A DNA stretch of 64,000 nucleotides from Pseudomonas tohonis (GCF_012767755.2 NZ_AP023189.1:6388001-6452000), one strand, 5' to 3'; positions 1-9,014 are shown, numbered from the stretch's first letter. Translations and numbers: made by a program. Notes: generated by a model from the sequence alone, not told the origin.

Positions 1-293
1 CAGGGCAGCAGGCGGGCGTCCTGGAACATCAGCCGGGTGTCCTCGCGGGCGTCTTCCAGGGGCGCCGAGCCGGCCAGCAGTTCGCCACGGGTGGGCTTGT
101 CCAGCCCGGCCAGCAGGCGCAGCAGGGTGCTCTTGCCGCACCCGCTGCGACCGACCACGGCGACGAACTGGCCGGCGGGGATCAGCAGGTCGATGTCCTT
201 GAGCACTTCGCGCTCGCCGAAGGACTTGCCGATGCTGCGGATCGCCAGCGGGATGCCGCGCTTCAGGCGCTGGGGCGTGGAAAGCGCGTTCAT
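1..293 (-). CDS. ssuB: Aliphatic sulfonate ABC transporter ATPase SsuB (N-terminal part, cut by window edge)
   Basis: This is the first 97 residues of the cytoplasmic ATPase that powers alkanesulfonate import; the rest lies beyond the left edge. The Walker A motif GRSGCGKST is at about residues 48-56, and a Q-loop FQDARLLP lies just before the cut. The ATG overlaps the ssuC stop by four bases (ATGA), so the two are translationally coupled. Position after ssuE-A-D-C matches the usual Pseudomonas ssuEADCB(F) order. The signature LSGGQ and Walker B motifs cannot be seen here. Confidence 0.9.
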   Translation of the reverse strand, partial: MNALSTPQRLKRGIPLAIRSIGKSFGEREVLKDIDLLIPAGQFVAVVGRSGCGKSTLLRLLAGLDKPTRGELLAGSAPLEDAREDTRLMFQDARLLP

Positions 294-1075
294 GCCGCAC
301 CTCCCTTGGCCTGGTAGGCCGGGTGCCAGCGCAGCCACAGGCGTTCGAGGCCACGGGCGGCGACATCGGCCAGCTTGCCGAGCACCGCGTAGAGCAGGAT
401 CGCCAGCACCACGACGTCGGTCTGCAGGAACTCGCGGGCGTTCATCGCCAGGTAGCCGATGCCGGAACTGGCCGAGATGGTCTCGGCGACGATCAGGGTC
501 AGCCACATGAAGCCGAGGGCGAAGCGCACGCCCACCAGGATCGAGGGCAGCGCGCCGGGCAGGATCACCTGGCGGAACAGGCCGAAGCCGGAGAGGCCGT
601 AGCTGCGCGCCATCTCCACCAGCGCCGGGTCGACGTTGCGGATGCCGTGGTAGGTGTTGAGGTAGATGGGGAACAGGGTGCCGAGGGCGACGAGGAAGAT
701 CTTCGCCGACTCATCGATGCCGAACCACAGGATCACCAGCGGGATCAACGCCAGGTGCGGCACGTTGCGGATCATCTGCACCGAGCTGTCGAGCAGGCGT
801 TCGCCCCATTTCGACAGGCCGGTGATGAAGCCCAGCAGCAGGCCGAGGCCGCCACCGATGGCGAAGCCGATGCCGGCGCGCCAGCCGCTGATGGCCAGGT
901 GGGTCCAGATCTCGCCGCTGGCCACCAGTTGCCAGCCGGCGGTGACCACGGCGCTGGGCGCCGGGAGGATGCGGGTGGAGAGCAGGCCGGTCTCGACGGC
1001 GATCTGCCAGGTGGCCAGCAGCACGAAGGGCAGTGCCCAGGGCGCCAGGCGCTGGAGGATTGACTGGAAGTTCAT
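290..1075 (-). CDS. ssuC: Aliphatic sulfonate ABC transporter permease SsuC
   Basis: Inner-membrane permease of 261 residues for sulfonate import, in the BPD_transp_1 family. It has about six hydrophobic segments and the cytoplasmic EAA-type loop [16 protein letters not shown] followed by ILPGALP, which contacts SsuB. The start chosen is [11 protein letters not shown] longer frame adds 32 residues that read into the end of ssuD and look non-native. It follows ssuD with a gap of only about 10 bases and overlaps ssuB by four. Confidence 0.93.
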   Translation of the reverse strand: MNFQSILQRLAPWALPFVLLATWQIAVETGLLSTRILPAPSAVVTAGWQLVASGEIWTHLAISGWRAGIGFAIGGGLGLLLGFITGLSKWGERLLDSSVQMIRNVPHLALIPLVILWFGIDESAKIFLVALGTLFPIYLNTYHGIRNVDPALVEMARSYGLSGFGLFRQVILPGALPSILVGVRFALGFMWLTLIVAETISASSGIGYLAMNAREFLQTDVVVLAILLYAVLGKLADVAARGLERLWLRWHPAYQAKGGAA

Positions 1076-1085
1076 CTCGGCGTCC

Positions 1086-2243
1086 TCAGCTCTGCGAGAC
1101 CTTGAGGCGACGCTCGGGCAGCGCCTCGTTGGCCACCATCTCGCCGAAGGGGCTGACGAAGGCCAGGCCATCGCTCGCCTGCGGGCGCGCCACGTCCAAG
1201 TGGGGGAACAGCAGCTCCGCCACGCGGTAGGACTCTTCCAGGTGCGGGTAGCCGGAGAAGATGAAGGTGTCGATGCCGAGGTCGGCGTATTCCTTCACCC
1301 GCGCGGCCACGGTGGGGCCATCGCCCACCAGCGCGGTGCCCGCACCGCCACGCACCAGGCCGACGCCGGCCCAGAGGTTGGGGCTGACTTCCAGCTTGTC
1401 GCGACGGCCGTTGTGCAGGGCGGCCATGCGTTGCTGGCCGACCGAGTCGAAGCGGGCGAAGGCCGCCTGGGCCTTGGCGATGGTCTCGTCGTCGAGGTTG
1501 GCGATCAGGCGGTCGGCGGCGGCCCAGGCTTCTTCGTTGGTCTCGCGCACGATCACGTGCAGGCGGATGCCGAAGCGCACGCTGCGGCCGAGCTTGGCGG
1601 CCTTCTCGCGCACCTGTTCGATCTTCTCCTTCACTGCGGCCGGTGGCTCGCCCCAGGTCAGGTACAGCTCGACCTGTTCGGCGGCCAGGTCCTGGGCGGC
1701 CTCGGAGGAGCCGCCGAAGTACAGCGGCGGGCGCGGTTGCTGCAGCGGCGGGTAGAACAGCTTGGCGCCCTTCACCTGGATGTGCTTGCCGTCGTAGTCG
1801 ACGGTCTCGCCCTCCAGCACGCGGCGCCAGATACGGGTGAATTCGACGGAAGCCTCGTAACGCTCTTCATGGTTCAGGTGCAGGCCGTCGGCGGCCAGCT
1901 CGTCCGGGTCGCCCCCGGTCACCAGGTTGAACAGGGCCCGGCCGCCGGATAGGCGGTCGAGGGTGGCGGCCTGGCGCGCGGCGACGGTGGGCGAAATGAT
2001 CCCCGGGCGCAGGGCGACGAGGAATTTCAGGCGCTGGGTCACCGGGATCAGCGAGGCGGCGACCAGCCAGGAGTCCTCGCAGGAACGCCCGGTGGGGATC
2101 AGCACACCGCCGAAACCGAGGCGGTCGGCCGCCTGGGCGATCTGCTGCAGGTAGCCGTGGTCGACAGCGCGGGCGCCTTCGGATGTGCCGAGGTAGTGGC
2201 CGTCGCCGTGGGTCGGCAGGAACCAGAAGAGGTTGAGACTCAT
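1086..2243 (-). CDS. ssuD: FMNH2-dependent alkanesulfonate monooxygenase SsuD
   Basis: Cytoplasmic TIM-barrel flavin monooxygenase of 385 residues. It cleaves C1-substituted alkanesulfonates to aldehyde and sulfite using FMNH2 supplied by SsuE. The N-terminus [20 protein letters not shown] and the TGRSCEDSW segment, with Cys55 matching the conserved Cys54 of the E. coli enzyme, are diagnostic of SsuD rather than other luciferase-like monooxygenases. Length fits the family (E. coli about 381). It lies between ssuA and ssuC in the same operon. A GC-rich hairpin in the ssuA-ssuD gap may set relative mRNA levels. Confidence 0.96.
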   Translation of the reverse strand: MSLNLFWFLPTHGDGHYLGTSEGARAVDHGYLQQIAQAADRLGFGGVLIPTGRSCEDSWLVAASLIPVTQRLKFLVALRPGIISPTVAARQAATLDRLSGGRALFNLVTGGDPDELAADGLHLNHEERYEASVEFTRIWRRVLEGETVDYDGKHIQVKGAKLFYPPLQQPRPPLYFGGSSEAAQDLAAEQVELYLTWGEPPAAVKEKIEQVREKAAKLGRSVRFGIRLHVIVRETNEEAWAAADRLIANLDDETIAKAQAAFARFDSVGQQRMAALHNGRRDKLEVSPNLWAGVGLVRGGAGTALVGDGPTVAARVKEYADLGIDTFIFSGYPHLEESYRVAELLFPHLDVARPQASDGLAFVSPFGEMVANEALPERRLKVSQS

Positions 2244-2319
2244 CGCAATAACTCCAGAGTGAGCGCGCCGGCGTGGCGTAGCCGCGCGATGATTGTTCGT
2301 TTACGGGTATCGAAACCTC

Positions 2320-2342
2320 CCCCGCGCCGTCCTGGCGCGGGG
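2320..2342 (-). other. GC-rich hairpin between ssuA and ssuD
   Basis: Nine-base perfect stem (CCCCGCGCC / GGCGCGGGG) with a five-base loop. On the transcribed strand it follows the ssuA stop and has no T-run, so it does not look like an intrinsic terminator. Hairpins placed after binding-protein genes often protect the upstream message; that role is inferred. Confidence 0.45.
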
Positions 2343-2353
2343 CGAGGCGCCAA

Positions 2354-3319
2354 TCACTGTTGCTGGGCGACCTTGGCGGGCGGCGTCCAGATCACATCCT
2401 TGATGCTGAGTTTTTTCGGGATCAGCTTCAGGTCGGTGAAGGTGTCGGCGATCTTCTGCTGCGCAGTGACCACTTCCGGGGTGAGGAACTGGGCGCCGTA
2501 GCCCTGGCGCTTCACCGCGATGGAGGTGATGTCCCTGGGCAGGCCGAGCAGCGGCGCGACCTGTTCGGTGACCTTGTCCGGGTCGGCCTTGGAGTCCTCG
2601 CCCACGGCGCGGACTTCCTCGACCAGGGTGCTGATCACCTGCGGGTGCTGGGTCGCGTACTGCCGGGTGGCCAGGTAGAACTGGTGGTTATCCACAAGCT
2701 GGGTGCCGTTGCGCAGGGTGCGGGCCTGCAGCTGTTGCTCGGCGGCCGCCTGGAAGGGGTCCCAGATCACCCAGGCGTCGACGCTGCCACGCTCGAAGGC
2801 GGCGCGGGCATCGGCCGGGGGCAGGTACACGGGCTGGATGTCGCTGTACTTCAGGCCGGCTTCTTCGAGGGCACGGACCAGCAGGTAGTGCACGTTGGAG
2901 CCCTTGTTCAGGGCGACCTTCTTGCCGGCCAGCTCCTTGACCGACTTGATCGACGAGCCCTTGGGCACGAGGATCGCCTCGCTGGTGGGCGCCGGCGGTT
3001 CGTAGGCGACGTAGAGCAGGTCGGCACCGGCGGCCTGGGCGAACACCGGCGGGGTCTCGCCGGTGACGCCGAAGTCGATGGAGCCGACGTTGAGGCCTTC
3101 GAGCAGCTGCGGGCCGCCGGGGAACTCGGTCCACTTCACCTCGATGCCCTGGTCGGCCAGGCGCTTCTCCAGGGAGCCCTTGGCCTTGAGCAGCACCAGG
3201 GTGCCGTATTTCTGGTAGCCGATCCGCAAGGTCTCGGCCTGTGCCTGGGTGATGGCGCCGAAGGTGATGGCCGCTGCAAACAGGGCGACCAGGCTCCGAC
3301 GCAAAGTGATGGTGCGCAT
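2354..3319 (-). CDS. ssuA: Aliphatic sulfonate-binding protein SsuA
   Basis: Periplasmic substrate-binding protein of 321 residues for the SsuBC transporter. A Sec signal peptide ends near AITQAQA at residue 28, followed by ETLRIGYQKYGTLVLLK, the typical SsuA start. The ligand-site region FPGGPQLLEGLNVGSIDFG is conserved. It sits between ssuE and ssuD. Two further SsuA-like proteins are encoded in this window (6853 and 51006). This one is the operon copy and the likeliest true partner of SsuBC. Confidence 0.95.
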   Translation of the reverse strand: MRTITLRRSLVALFAAAITFGAITQAQAETLRIGYQKYGTLVLLKAKGSLEKRLADQGIEVKWTEFPGGPQLLEGLNVGSIDFGVTGETPPVFAQAAGADLLYVAYEPPAPTSEAILVPKGSSIKSVKELAGKKVALNKGSNVHYLLVRALEEAGLKYSDIQPVYLPPADARAAFERGSVDAWVIWDPFQAAAEQQLQARTLRNGTQLVDNHQFYLATRQYATQHPQVISTLVEEVRAVGEDSKADPDKVTEQVAPLLGLPRDITSIAVKRQGYGAQFLTPEVVTAQQKIADTFTDLKLIPKKLSIKDVIWTPPAKVAQQQ

Positions 3320-3428
3320 GGCGCTCTCCTCGAACTCTGCTTTGGGTAGTGGTTGCGCCTGCTTGCCCGTTGGCGGGCGAGTAAGGCCTTGTTCTTGTCA
3401 CCCCCGGGGGGGAGTGTCCTGCCGTACT

Positions 3429-4004
3429 TCAGATGCTCCAGCGCGCGTTGCGCAGGGCATCCGGCTCCAGGGGGCGAGGCCTTCTGGCCAGGGCCCGCTG
3501 GAATTGCTCCAGTGATTCGTCCAGGCGTTGCTCCAGGGACGGGGCGAGTTGCACACCGCCGTTCTGGTGCTCCACCTGGCCGTCGTCGGCGAAGATGCCG
3601 TGCAGCACTTCCTCGGCCTTGAGGGCCGTCAGAACGGGCCGCAGTGCGTAATCCACCGCCAGCATGTGAGCCTTGCTGCCACCGGTGGCGATGGGCAGCA
3701 CGACCTTGTGTTCCAGGGCCCGCTCGGGCAGCAGGTCGAGCAGGGTCTTGAGGGCACCGGCGAAGGACGCCTTGTACACCGGCGTCGCCACCAGCAGCCC
3801 GTCGGCGCGGCCGACCTGCTCGATCAGGTGCTGCACGCGGGGGCTGTCGAAGCGTGCGTGCAGCAGGTCCTCGGCGGGGAAGTCCCGTACCGCGAAGCCC
3901 GCCAGCTCCACCCCATGCCGCTCCAGCCACTGGCGGGCGCGGGTCAGCAGGGCTGCCGAGCGCGACTCCAGGCTGGGACTGCCGGAAAGGGTCACCACCA
4001 ACAT
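3429..4004 (-). CDS. ssuE: NAD(P)H-dependent FMN reductase SsuE
   Basis: Flavodoxin-fold FMN reductase of 191 residues that supplies FMNH2 to SsuD. The start [16 protein letters not shown] carries the phosphate-binding GSPS motif, and the central [19 protein letters not shown] and the [11 protein letters not shown] segment are typical of the SsuE/MsuE family. A longer frame would add 40 residues that run through the upstream terminator, so the shorter start is preferred. It is the first gene of ssuEADCB. Its start lies only about 20 bases after an intrinsic terminator that follows lsfA. Confidence 0.94.
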   Translation of the reverse strand: MLVVTLSGSPSLESRSAALLTRARQWLERHGVELAGFAVRDFPAEDLLHARFDSPRVQHLIEQVGRADGLLVATPVYKASFAGALKTLLDLLPERALEHKVVLPIATGGSKAHMLAVDYALRPVLTALKAEEVLHGIFADDGQVEHQNGGVQLAPSLEQRLDESLEQFQRALARRPRPLEPDALRNARWSI

Positions 4005-4024
4005 CGGGACTGTTCCTCTTCGAT

Positions 4025-4050
4025 AAAAAACGGACCGGCGCACCGGTCCG
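4025..4050 (-). terminator. Intrinsic terminator between lsfA and ssuE
   Basis: Read on the minus strand, a GGACCGG/CCGGTCC stem with a four-base loop is followed by GTTTTTT. This is a textbook Rho-independent terminator. It stands between lsfA and ssuE, immediately before the ssuE ribosome-binding region, and should limit read-through from lsfA into the ssu genes. Confidence 0.8.
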
Positions 4051-4128
4051 AACCCTGCTCTTTCATTCATTGGGGGCTGGCCGAGGGCCGCCCCCGCCAC
4101 CCCGCACAGGCGGGGCCGGCTCAACGCC

Positions 4129-4767
4129 TCAGCGATTGGGCTGCGGCGTCAGGCGCAGGTACGGCCGGATCGCCTTGTAGCCACGGGGGAAGCGCTGCTT
4201 GATCTCGTCCTCGTCTTTCAGCGAGGGCACGATCACCACGTCATCGCCGTCCTGCCAGTTACCAGGGGTGGCGACCTTGTGGTTGTCGGTGAGCTGCAGG
4301 GAGTCGATCACCCGCAGGATCTCGTTGAAGTTGCGCCCGGTGCTGGCCGGGTAGGTGATGATCAGGCGCACCTTCTTGTTGGGGTCGATGATGAACAGCG
4401 AACGCACGGTGAGGGTGTCGTTGGCGTTCGGGTGGATCAGGTCGTAGAGGCCGGAAACGGCACGGTCGGCGTCGGCGATGATGGGGAAGTTGACGACGGT
4501 GTTCTGGGTCTCGTTGATGTCGTCGATCCACTTCAGGTGCGAATCCACGGGGTCCACCGACAGGGCGATGGCCTTGACCCCACGGGCGGCGAATTCATCC
4601 TTCAGCTTGGCGGTCAGGCCCAGTTCGGTGGTGCACACCGGCGTGAAGTCGGCGGGGTGCGAGAAGAGCACGCCCCAGCTGTTGCCCAGCCACTCGTGGA
4701 AACGGATGCGGCCTTCGCTGGAGTCCTGTTCGAAGTCGGGGGCGATGTCGCCGAGTCTGATGCTCAT
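4129..4767 (-). CDS. lsfA: 1-Cys peroxiredoxin LsfA (sulfate-starvation induced)
   Basis: Prx6-type peroxiredoxin of 212 residues that reduces peroxides. The catalytic motif is [10 protein letters not shown] with peroxidatic Cys45, and no resolving cysteine is evident in the usual place. The start [12 protein letters not shown] has a good ribosome-binding site (AAGGAG, seven bases upstream). An extra 14 in-frame residues upstream are not conserved-looking. In Pseudomonas lsfA commonly precedes ssu and is induced by sulfur limitation. Its product probably protects against peroxide from flavin-dependent desulfonation (inference). Confidence 0.95.
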   Translation of the reverse strand: MSIRLGDIAPDFEQDSSEGRIRFHEWLGNSWGVLFSHPADFTPVCTTELGLTAKLKDEFAARGVKAIALSVDPVDSHLKWIDDINETQNTVVNFPIIADADRAVSGLYDLIHPNANDTLTVRSLFIIDPNKKVRLIITYPASTGRNFNEILRVIDSLQLTDNHKVATPGNWQDGDDVVIVPSLKDEDEIKQRFPRGYKAIRPYLRLTPQPNR

Positions 4768-4822
4768 GTGCAGCTCCTTGAGACTGGATTCGTCGTTCTG
4801 TGCGCTCACTATGCCCAGCCTC

Positions 4823-4875
4823 GAAGGAAATCAAAAAGAATAAATAACAATTTATTTATAACTTTAAGAGCTATA
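4823..4875 (-). promoter_or_regulatory. AT-rich promoter region upstream of lsfA
   Basis: About 50 bases of strongly AT-rich sequence, including AATAAATAACAATTTATTTATAA with an inexact dyad, in otherwise GC-rich DNA directly upstream of lsfA. Sulfate-starvation promoters in Pseudomonas are commonly AT-rich and CysB-activated. The assignment to CysB is inference; no exact site was verified. Confidence 0.5.
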
Positions 4876-4911
4876 TCTCCAACCCCCTCAAAACACCCCT
4901 TCAGCCCTTGC

Positions 4912-4991
4912 AGGATGGGTAGAGCGAAGCGAAACCCATGCGGTCACCGGATACTCCGCAATGATGGGTTTCGCTCAGCTCTACCCATCCT
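4912..4991. repeat. Intergenic inverted repeat (AGGATGGGTAGAGCG family)
   Basis: Two arms of about 26 bases, one reading GGATGGGTAGAGCG and on to GAAACCCAT, the other ATGGGTTTCGCTCAGC and on to CTACCCATCC, are inverted around a central segment. It resembles common dispersed bacterial palindromic repeats and lies between lsfA and the porin terminator. Confidence 0.7.
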
Positions 4992-5029
4992 ACGAAGCCG
5001 ATGTGCCGCCTGCCCCGAATCGCGCCCAT

Positions 5030-5067
5030 AAAAAAGCCCCGCCTCCGCCAGGGGCGGAAGCGGGGCT
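5030..5067 (-). terminator. Intrinsic terminator of the OprD-family porin
   Basis: On the minus strand AGCCCCGC, a GC-rich internal stem, and GCGGGGCT are followed by TTTTTTAT. It lies 12 bases after the porin stop codon. Confidence 0.85.
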
Positions 5068-5079
5068 CGGTGACGCTGC

Positions 5080-6423
5080 TTACAGCAGGGTCAGGGTGTA
5101 GCTCACGATCAGGCGGTTTTCGTCCTGGTCGCGGGTGGTGCCACCCACGTCGCTGCGGAAGGCGGCGTTACGCCAGGACAGGCCCAGGCCTTTCAGCGGG
5201 CCGTCCTGCAGGGTGTAGTCCAGGCGGAAGTCACGCTCCCACTCGCCCAGGTCGCCGCCAGTGGCGTTATCGATGCCGCTGCCCTTCAGGTAGGTGGCGA
5301 CGGCCTTCAGGCCCGGTACACCGGCCTTGGTGAAGTCGTAACCGTACTCGGCCACCCAGGTGCGCTCGCCGGCGCTGAGGAACTTGCCGATCTGGCGGTC
5401 GGTGATCAGGTAGGCGGTGGCACCGTCACCCTGGTTCAGGAAGGGGAAGGCGCTGTCGCCGGACACCTGCTGGTAGCCCAGGCTGGCGGCATGGCTGCCC
5501 AGGGTGTAGGTGAAGAAGCCGCTCCAGGTGCGGTTGTCGACTTCGCCGCGCAGCGGGTCGTTGCTGGCCCACTTGCCGGCACTGCGGTAACCCTGGCTAC
5601 GACCGGCGGCGCTGGAGTTCAGGCCATCGGAGGTGCTGTAGAAATAACGCAGATCGGACTTCAGGGAGCCCGGGCCAACCGGCAGCACATGGGTCAGGCC
5701 CAGGAAATGCTGTTTGTAAAACTCATCGAGGTTGCCGTAGTAGTACTGGGCCAGCAGATCCTTGGTGACCTTGTAGTCGGCACCGGCGTAGTAGAACTTG
5801 TTCTCGAACTTGCCAGTCTGCGCATTGTTGGCGCCACCGATGGACAGGCCACGGGCATCGCTGGAGTTACGGCCCTTGGCGTGCTCGAGCTGGCCACCGA
5901 CCAGGGTCAGGCCGTCGATCTCGTTGGAGGTGACCTGGCCACCTTCGAAGGTCTGCGGCAGCAGGCGACCGTCGTTGAAGGTCACGACCGGCAGCTTGGG
6001 CTGCAGGGTGCCGATACGGCCTTCGGTCTTGGAAACGCGGACCTTGCCGGTCACGCCGATGCTGCCGAAGTCATCCACGGCACGGCCGTCGCCTTCCGAC
6101 GGGAACACGATGCCGCCGTAGTTATCGCTGCCGTTGTTGTAGTGAGTGCCCTTGCCGGAGTCCAGGCGCACGCCCAGCAGGCCCAGCGCGTCGACGCCAA
6201 AGCCCACGGTGCCCTCGGTGTAGCCGGAGGTGTAGTTGAAGAGGAAGCCCTGGCCCCACTCTTCCTGCTTGGAGGGGTTATCGGTGCGCTCGCGGTTGTC
6301 CTGGTTGATATAGAAGTTGCGCAGGCCGAGGGTGGCCTTGCTGTCCTCGACGAAACCGCCCGCGACGGCCTGTTGGGCCAGTACACCGGCAGCGATGGCC
6401 AAGGCCAGGGAAGATCTGTTCAT
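5080..6423 (-). CDS. OprD-family outer-membrane porin
   Basis: Outer-membrane substrate-specific porin of 447 residues. The signal peptide is MNRSSLALAIAAGVLAQQAVA, followed by a start typical of OprD/OprE porins (GGFVEDSKATLGLRNFY). It ends in a beta-strand, LIVSYTLTLL, for BAM assembly. The start was set at the signal peptide; the longer frame upstream is not plausible. In P. putida KT2440 an OprE-type porin occupies the same place between lsfA/ssu and tau, so a role in sulfonate entry is likely but not shown. It is transcribed alone, divergently from the SsuA-like gene at 6853. Confidence 0.92.
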   Translation of the reverse strand: MNRSSLALAIAAGVLAQQAVAGGFVEDSKATLGLRNFYINQDNRERTDNPSKQEEWGQGFLFNYTSGYTEGTVGFGVDALGLLGVRLDSGKGTHYNNGSDNYGGIVFPSEGDGRAVDDFGSIGVTGKVRVSKTEGRIGTLQPKLPVVTFNDGRLLPQTFEGGQVTSNEIDGLTLVGGQLEHAKGRNSSDARGLSIGGANNAQTGKFENKFYYAGADYKVTKDLLAQYYYGNLDEFYKQHFLGLTHVLPVGPGSLKSDLRYFYSTSDGLNSSAAGRSQGYRSAGKWASNDPLRGEVDNRTWSGFFTYTLGSHAASLGYQQVSGDSAFPFLNQGDGATAYLITDRQIGKFLSAGERTWVAEYGYDFTKAGVPGLKAVATYLKGSGIDNATGGDLGEWERDFRLDYTLQDGPLKGLGLSWRNAAFRSDVGGTTRDQDENRLIVSYTLTLL

Positions 6424-6852
6424 GCTCGTGCTCCAGATGGTGCTTGTTTCTTGGTGTTTTAGTTTTAGAGGTGAGGCGCGCTCACGCCTCGCTGTATAGA
6501 AAAATATACAGCGAAGCAGTATGACCACAGGGTCATGGATTTCCAGCGCGATTCAAGCGAAAGCACCCCGCCCCGGATGGCTGGCAATCTAGGGCAAGGC
6601 GCTTAAGGCTTAAAAAGAATTTATTGTCACTTTATTGTAACTAAATCGCATAAAAAGCATCACGGACGAGCTTTGAACCCGTTCTCATCTCGCCGCATAA
6701 GCTAATGATTAAAAATTATTGGTCCCGCCTTTTTTAGATCACCTAGCTTCTCGCCACCGGACAACCGGACGAACTTCCCGCTTCGCGATGAAAGCGGGGT
6801 CCCGTTCCGGCCTCCCGAGATCGCCGGAAAGCGCATCTTCGAGAGGTTCGTC
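6424..6852. promoter_or_regulatory. Divergent intergenic region, porin / ssuA-like gene
   Basis: This 429-base gap holds no credible gene. Towards the porin it carries a perfect nine-base inverted repeat CGCTGTATA / TATACAGCG with a six-base loop (6490-6513) and a second dyad ATGACC-ACAG-GGTCAT (6521-6536). The middle (6600-6740) is AT-rich. The right part is the duplicated sulfur-type promoter described separately. The dyads could be operators for the porin promoter. Confidence 0.55.
6696..6772 (+). promoter_or_regulatory. Promoter/leader of ssuA-like gene, duplicated upstream of tauA
   Basis: The region contains CATAAGCTAATGATTAAAAA, then TTTTTTAGATCA about 34 bases on, then a CCACCGGA-type stretch. 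The same three blocks recur in the same order upstream of tauA at 7884-7963. The conserved AT-rich blocks are candidate activator and promoter elements; CysB is the likely activator by analogy only. Confidence 0.6.
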
Positions 6853-7824
6853 ATGGCCCAGGCCAAGCCCTTCACCCGTACCGCACTGCTCGCCCTCGCA
6901 CTGGGCATCGGCCTGTTGGCCGCCCTGCCCGTGGACGCCGCCAGCCAGCAGCTGCGCATCGGCTTCCAGAAATCCTCGACCCTGATCACCCTGCTCAAAT
7001 CCCAGGGCGGCCTGGAGCGCGAGCTCGCCAAGCAGGACATCGCCATCAGCTGGCACGAATTCCCCAGCGGCCAGCCGCTGCTGGAAGCCCTCAACCTGGG
7101 TAACGTCGACCTTTCCGCGGATGTCGCCGACACCGTGCCGGTGTTCGCCCAGGCGGCGGGCGCGCAACTTACCTATTTCGCGCAGGAAGCGCCATCACCT
7201 TCCGCCCAGGGGATCCTGGTGCACGCGGATTCACCGCTGAAAAGCCTCGCCGACCTCAAGGGCCGCACCGTTGCGGTGACCAAGGCCGCCGGCAGCCACT
7301 ACCTGTTGATCGCCGCCCTGAACAAGGCCGGGCTGAAGTTCTCCGACATCAAGCCTGCCTACCTCACCCCAGCCGACGGGCGCGCCGCCTTCGAAAACCA
7401 CAAGGTCGACGCCTGGGTCACCTGGGAGCCCTTCCTCACCAGTGCACGCGAGCAGTTGCCGACCCGTACCCTCAGCGATGGCGCGCACCTGGCCGACTAC
7501 CAGCGCTACTACCTGACCGGCAGCGCCTTCGCCAAGGCCAACCCCAAGGTGCTGCAGACCGTGTTCGACGAGCTGGTGAAGACCGGCGACTGGCTGCGCG
7601 CCAATCCTCGCCAGGCGGCCGAGATCCTCGGCCCGCAATGGGGTGGCCTGGCGCCGGCGATCGTCGAGCAGGCCAATACCCACCGCAGCTACCAGGTACG
7701 CGCCGTGCAGCCAGGCAGCCTGGCGGAGCAGCAGAAGATCGCCGACGCCTTCTTCGCCGAAGGGTTGCTGCCCAAGAAGGTGGACGCCCTGGCGCTGCCC
7801 ATCTGGACCCCGGAAGCCCACTGA
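6853..7824 (+). CDS. SsuA-like aliphatic sulfonate-binding protein (orphan)
   Basis: Periplasmic binding protein of 323 residues, a paralog of SsuA at 2354. The signal peptide runs to about LPVDA at residue 29, followed by ASQQLRIGFQKSSTL, and the ligand region FPSGQPLLEALNLGNVDLS is conserved. No permease or ATPase is attached. tauABC follows downstream but tauA encodes its own binding protein and has its own promoter. It may feed SsuBC or TauBC with a different sulfonate range. Its promoter is a duplicate of the tauA promoter. Confidence 0.9.
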   Translation: MAQAKPFTRTALLALALGIGLLAALPVDAASQQLRIGFQKSSTLITLLKSQGGLERELAKQDIAISWHEFPSGQPLLEALNLGNVDLSADVADTVPVFAQAAGAQLTYFAQEAPSPSAQGILVHADSPLKSLADLKGRTVAVTKAAGSHYLLIAALNKAGLKFSDIKPAYLTPADGRAAFENHKVDAWVTWEPFLTSAREQLPTRTLSDGAHLADYQRYYLTGSAFAKANPKVLQTVFDELVKTGDWLRANPRQAAEILGPQWGGLAPAIVEQANTHRSYQVRAVQPGSLAEQQKIADAFFAEGLLPKKVDALALPIWTPEAH

Positions 7825-7833
7825 CTCACTCCT

Positions 7834-7854
7834 AGGGCCCGCGAGCCGGGCCCT
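7834..7854 (+). terminator. Candidate hairpin after ssuA-like gene
   Basis: Eight-base stem AGGGCCCG / CGGGCCCT with a five-base loop lies ten bases after the stop. There is only TTCG after the stem and no T-run, so termination strength is doubtful. Confidence 0.35.
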
Positions 7855-7883
7855 TCGCCTGGACGGGGCAAGTAGCCAGCACT

Positions 7884-7963
7884 CATAAGCTAATGACTAA
7901 AAAGTATTTATTCTGAATTTTTTAGATCATTTAGATTCGCTCCACCGGATCACCGGACACCTT
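7884..7963 (+). promoter_or_regulatory. Promoter/leader of tauABCD
   Basis: Contains CATAAGCTAATGACTAAAAA, TTTTTTAGATCATTTAG and a CCACCGGATCACCGGA stretch, matching the region upstream of the SsuA-like gene at 6696. The AT-rich blocks stand out from the GC-rich surroundings and probably include the sulfur-starvation promoter (inference). Confidence 0.6.
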
Positions 7964-8033
7964 GAGAAAACCCCGATTCCCGTCCCGTGGCCCGGCCTCC
8001 GAACCGGCCCGTCGCCCGTTTAGGAGCACCACC

Positions 8034-9014
8034 ATGATCAGCTCTCTGTTCCCCCGTCGCCTGCTGGCGGCATTGACCCTCGGCGGCCTGGCCATCAGCG
8101 CGCAGGCCGCGGATTTCACCGTCGCCTACCAGACCACCGTGGACCCGGCGAAAGTCGCCCAGGCCGACGGCGCCTACGAAAAGGCCAGCAACGCCAAGAT
8201 CGACTGGCGCAAGTTCGACAGCGGCGCCGAAGTCATCACCGCCGTCGCCTCCGGTGACGTGCAGATCGGCTACGTCGGCTCCAGCCCCCTGGCGGCGGCG
8301 GCCACCCGCCAGCTGCCGATCCAGACCTTCCTCATCGCCACCCAGATCGGCGACGCCGAGGCTCTGGTCGCCCGCAACGGCGCCGGCATCGCCAAGCCCG
8401 AGGACCTGGTCGGCAAGAAGATCGCCGTGCCCTTCGTCTCCACCGGCCACTACAGCCTGCTGGCCGCCCTCAAGCACTGGAAGATCGACCCCAGCAAGGT
8501 GACCATCCTCAACCTCGCGCCGCCGGCCATCATCGCCGCCTGGCAGCGCGGCGACATCGACGCCACCTACGTCTGGGACCCGGCGCTCGGCGTGGCCAAG
8601 TCCAGCGGCAAGGTGCTGATCAGCTCCGGTGAGCTGGGCAAGCTCGGCGCCCCGACCTTCGACGCCTGGATCGTGCGCAAGGACTTCGCCGAGAAGCACC
8701 CCGAGGCGGTCCGCGCCTTCGCCAAGGTGACCCTCGACGCCTACGCCGACTACCGCAAGGACCCGCAAGCCTGGCTGGCCGACAAGGCCAACATCGACAA
8801 GGTGGTGAAGCTCTCCGGTGCCAAGGCCGAGGACATCCCGCTGCTGCTGCAGGGCAACGTCTTCCCGCTGGCCGCCGACCAGGTCACCGCCCTCGGCGCA
8901 CCGACCACCCAGGCCATCAACCAGACCGCCACCTTCCTCAAGGAGCAGGGCAAGGTCGATGCGGTGCTGCCGGACTACGCCCCCTACGTGAGCGCCAAGT
9001 ACGTCACCAACTGA
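8034..9014 (+). CDS. tauA: Taurine-binding protein TauA
   Basis: Periplasmic taurine-binding protein of 326 residues. The signal peptide MISSLFPRRLLAALTLGG ends near ISAQA, and the mature start ADFTVAYQTTVDPAKVAQADG is characteristic of TauA. The start codon has TAGGAGCACCACC before it; the longer frame adds 24 non-conserved residues. It is the first gene of tauABCD. A dispersed repeat begins at its stop codon and separates it from tauB. Confidence 0.95.
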   Translation: MISSLFPRRLLAALTLGGLAISAQAADFTVAYQTTVDPAKVAQADGAYEKASNAKIDWRKFDSGAEVITAVASGDVQIGYVGSSPLAAAATRQLPIQTFLIATQIGDAEALVARNGAGIAKPEDLVGKKIAVPFVSTGHYSLLAALKHWKIDPSKVTILNLAPPAIIAAWQRGDIDATYVWDPALGVAKSSGKVLISSGELGKLGAPTFDAWIVRKDFAEKHPEAVRAFAKVTLDAYADYRKDPQAWLADKANIDKVVKLSGAKAEDIPLLLQGNVFPLAADQVTALGAPTTQAINQTATFLKEQGKVDAVLPDYAPYVSAKYVTN

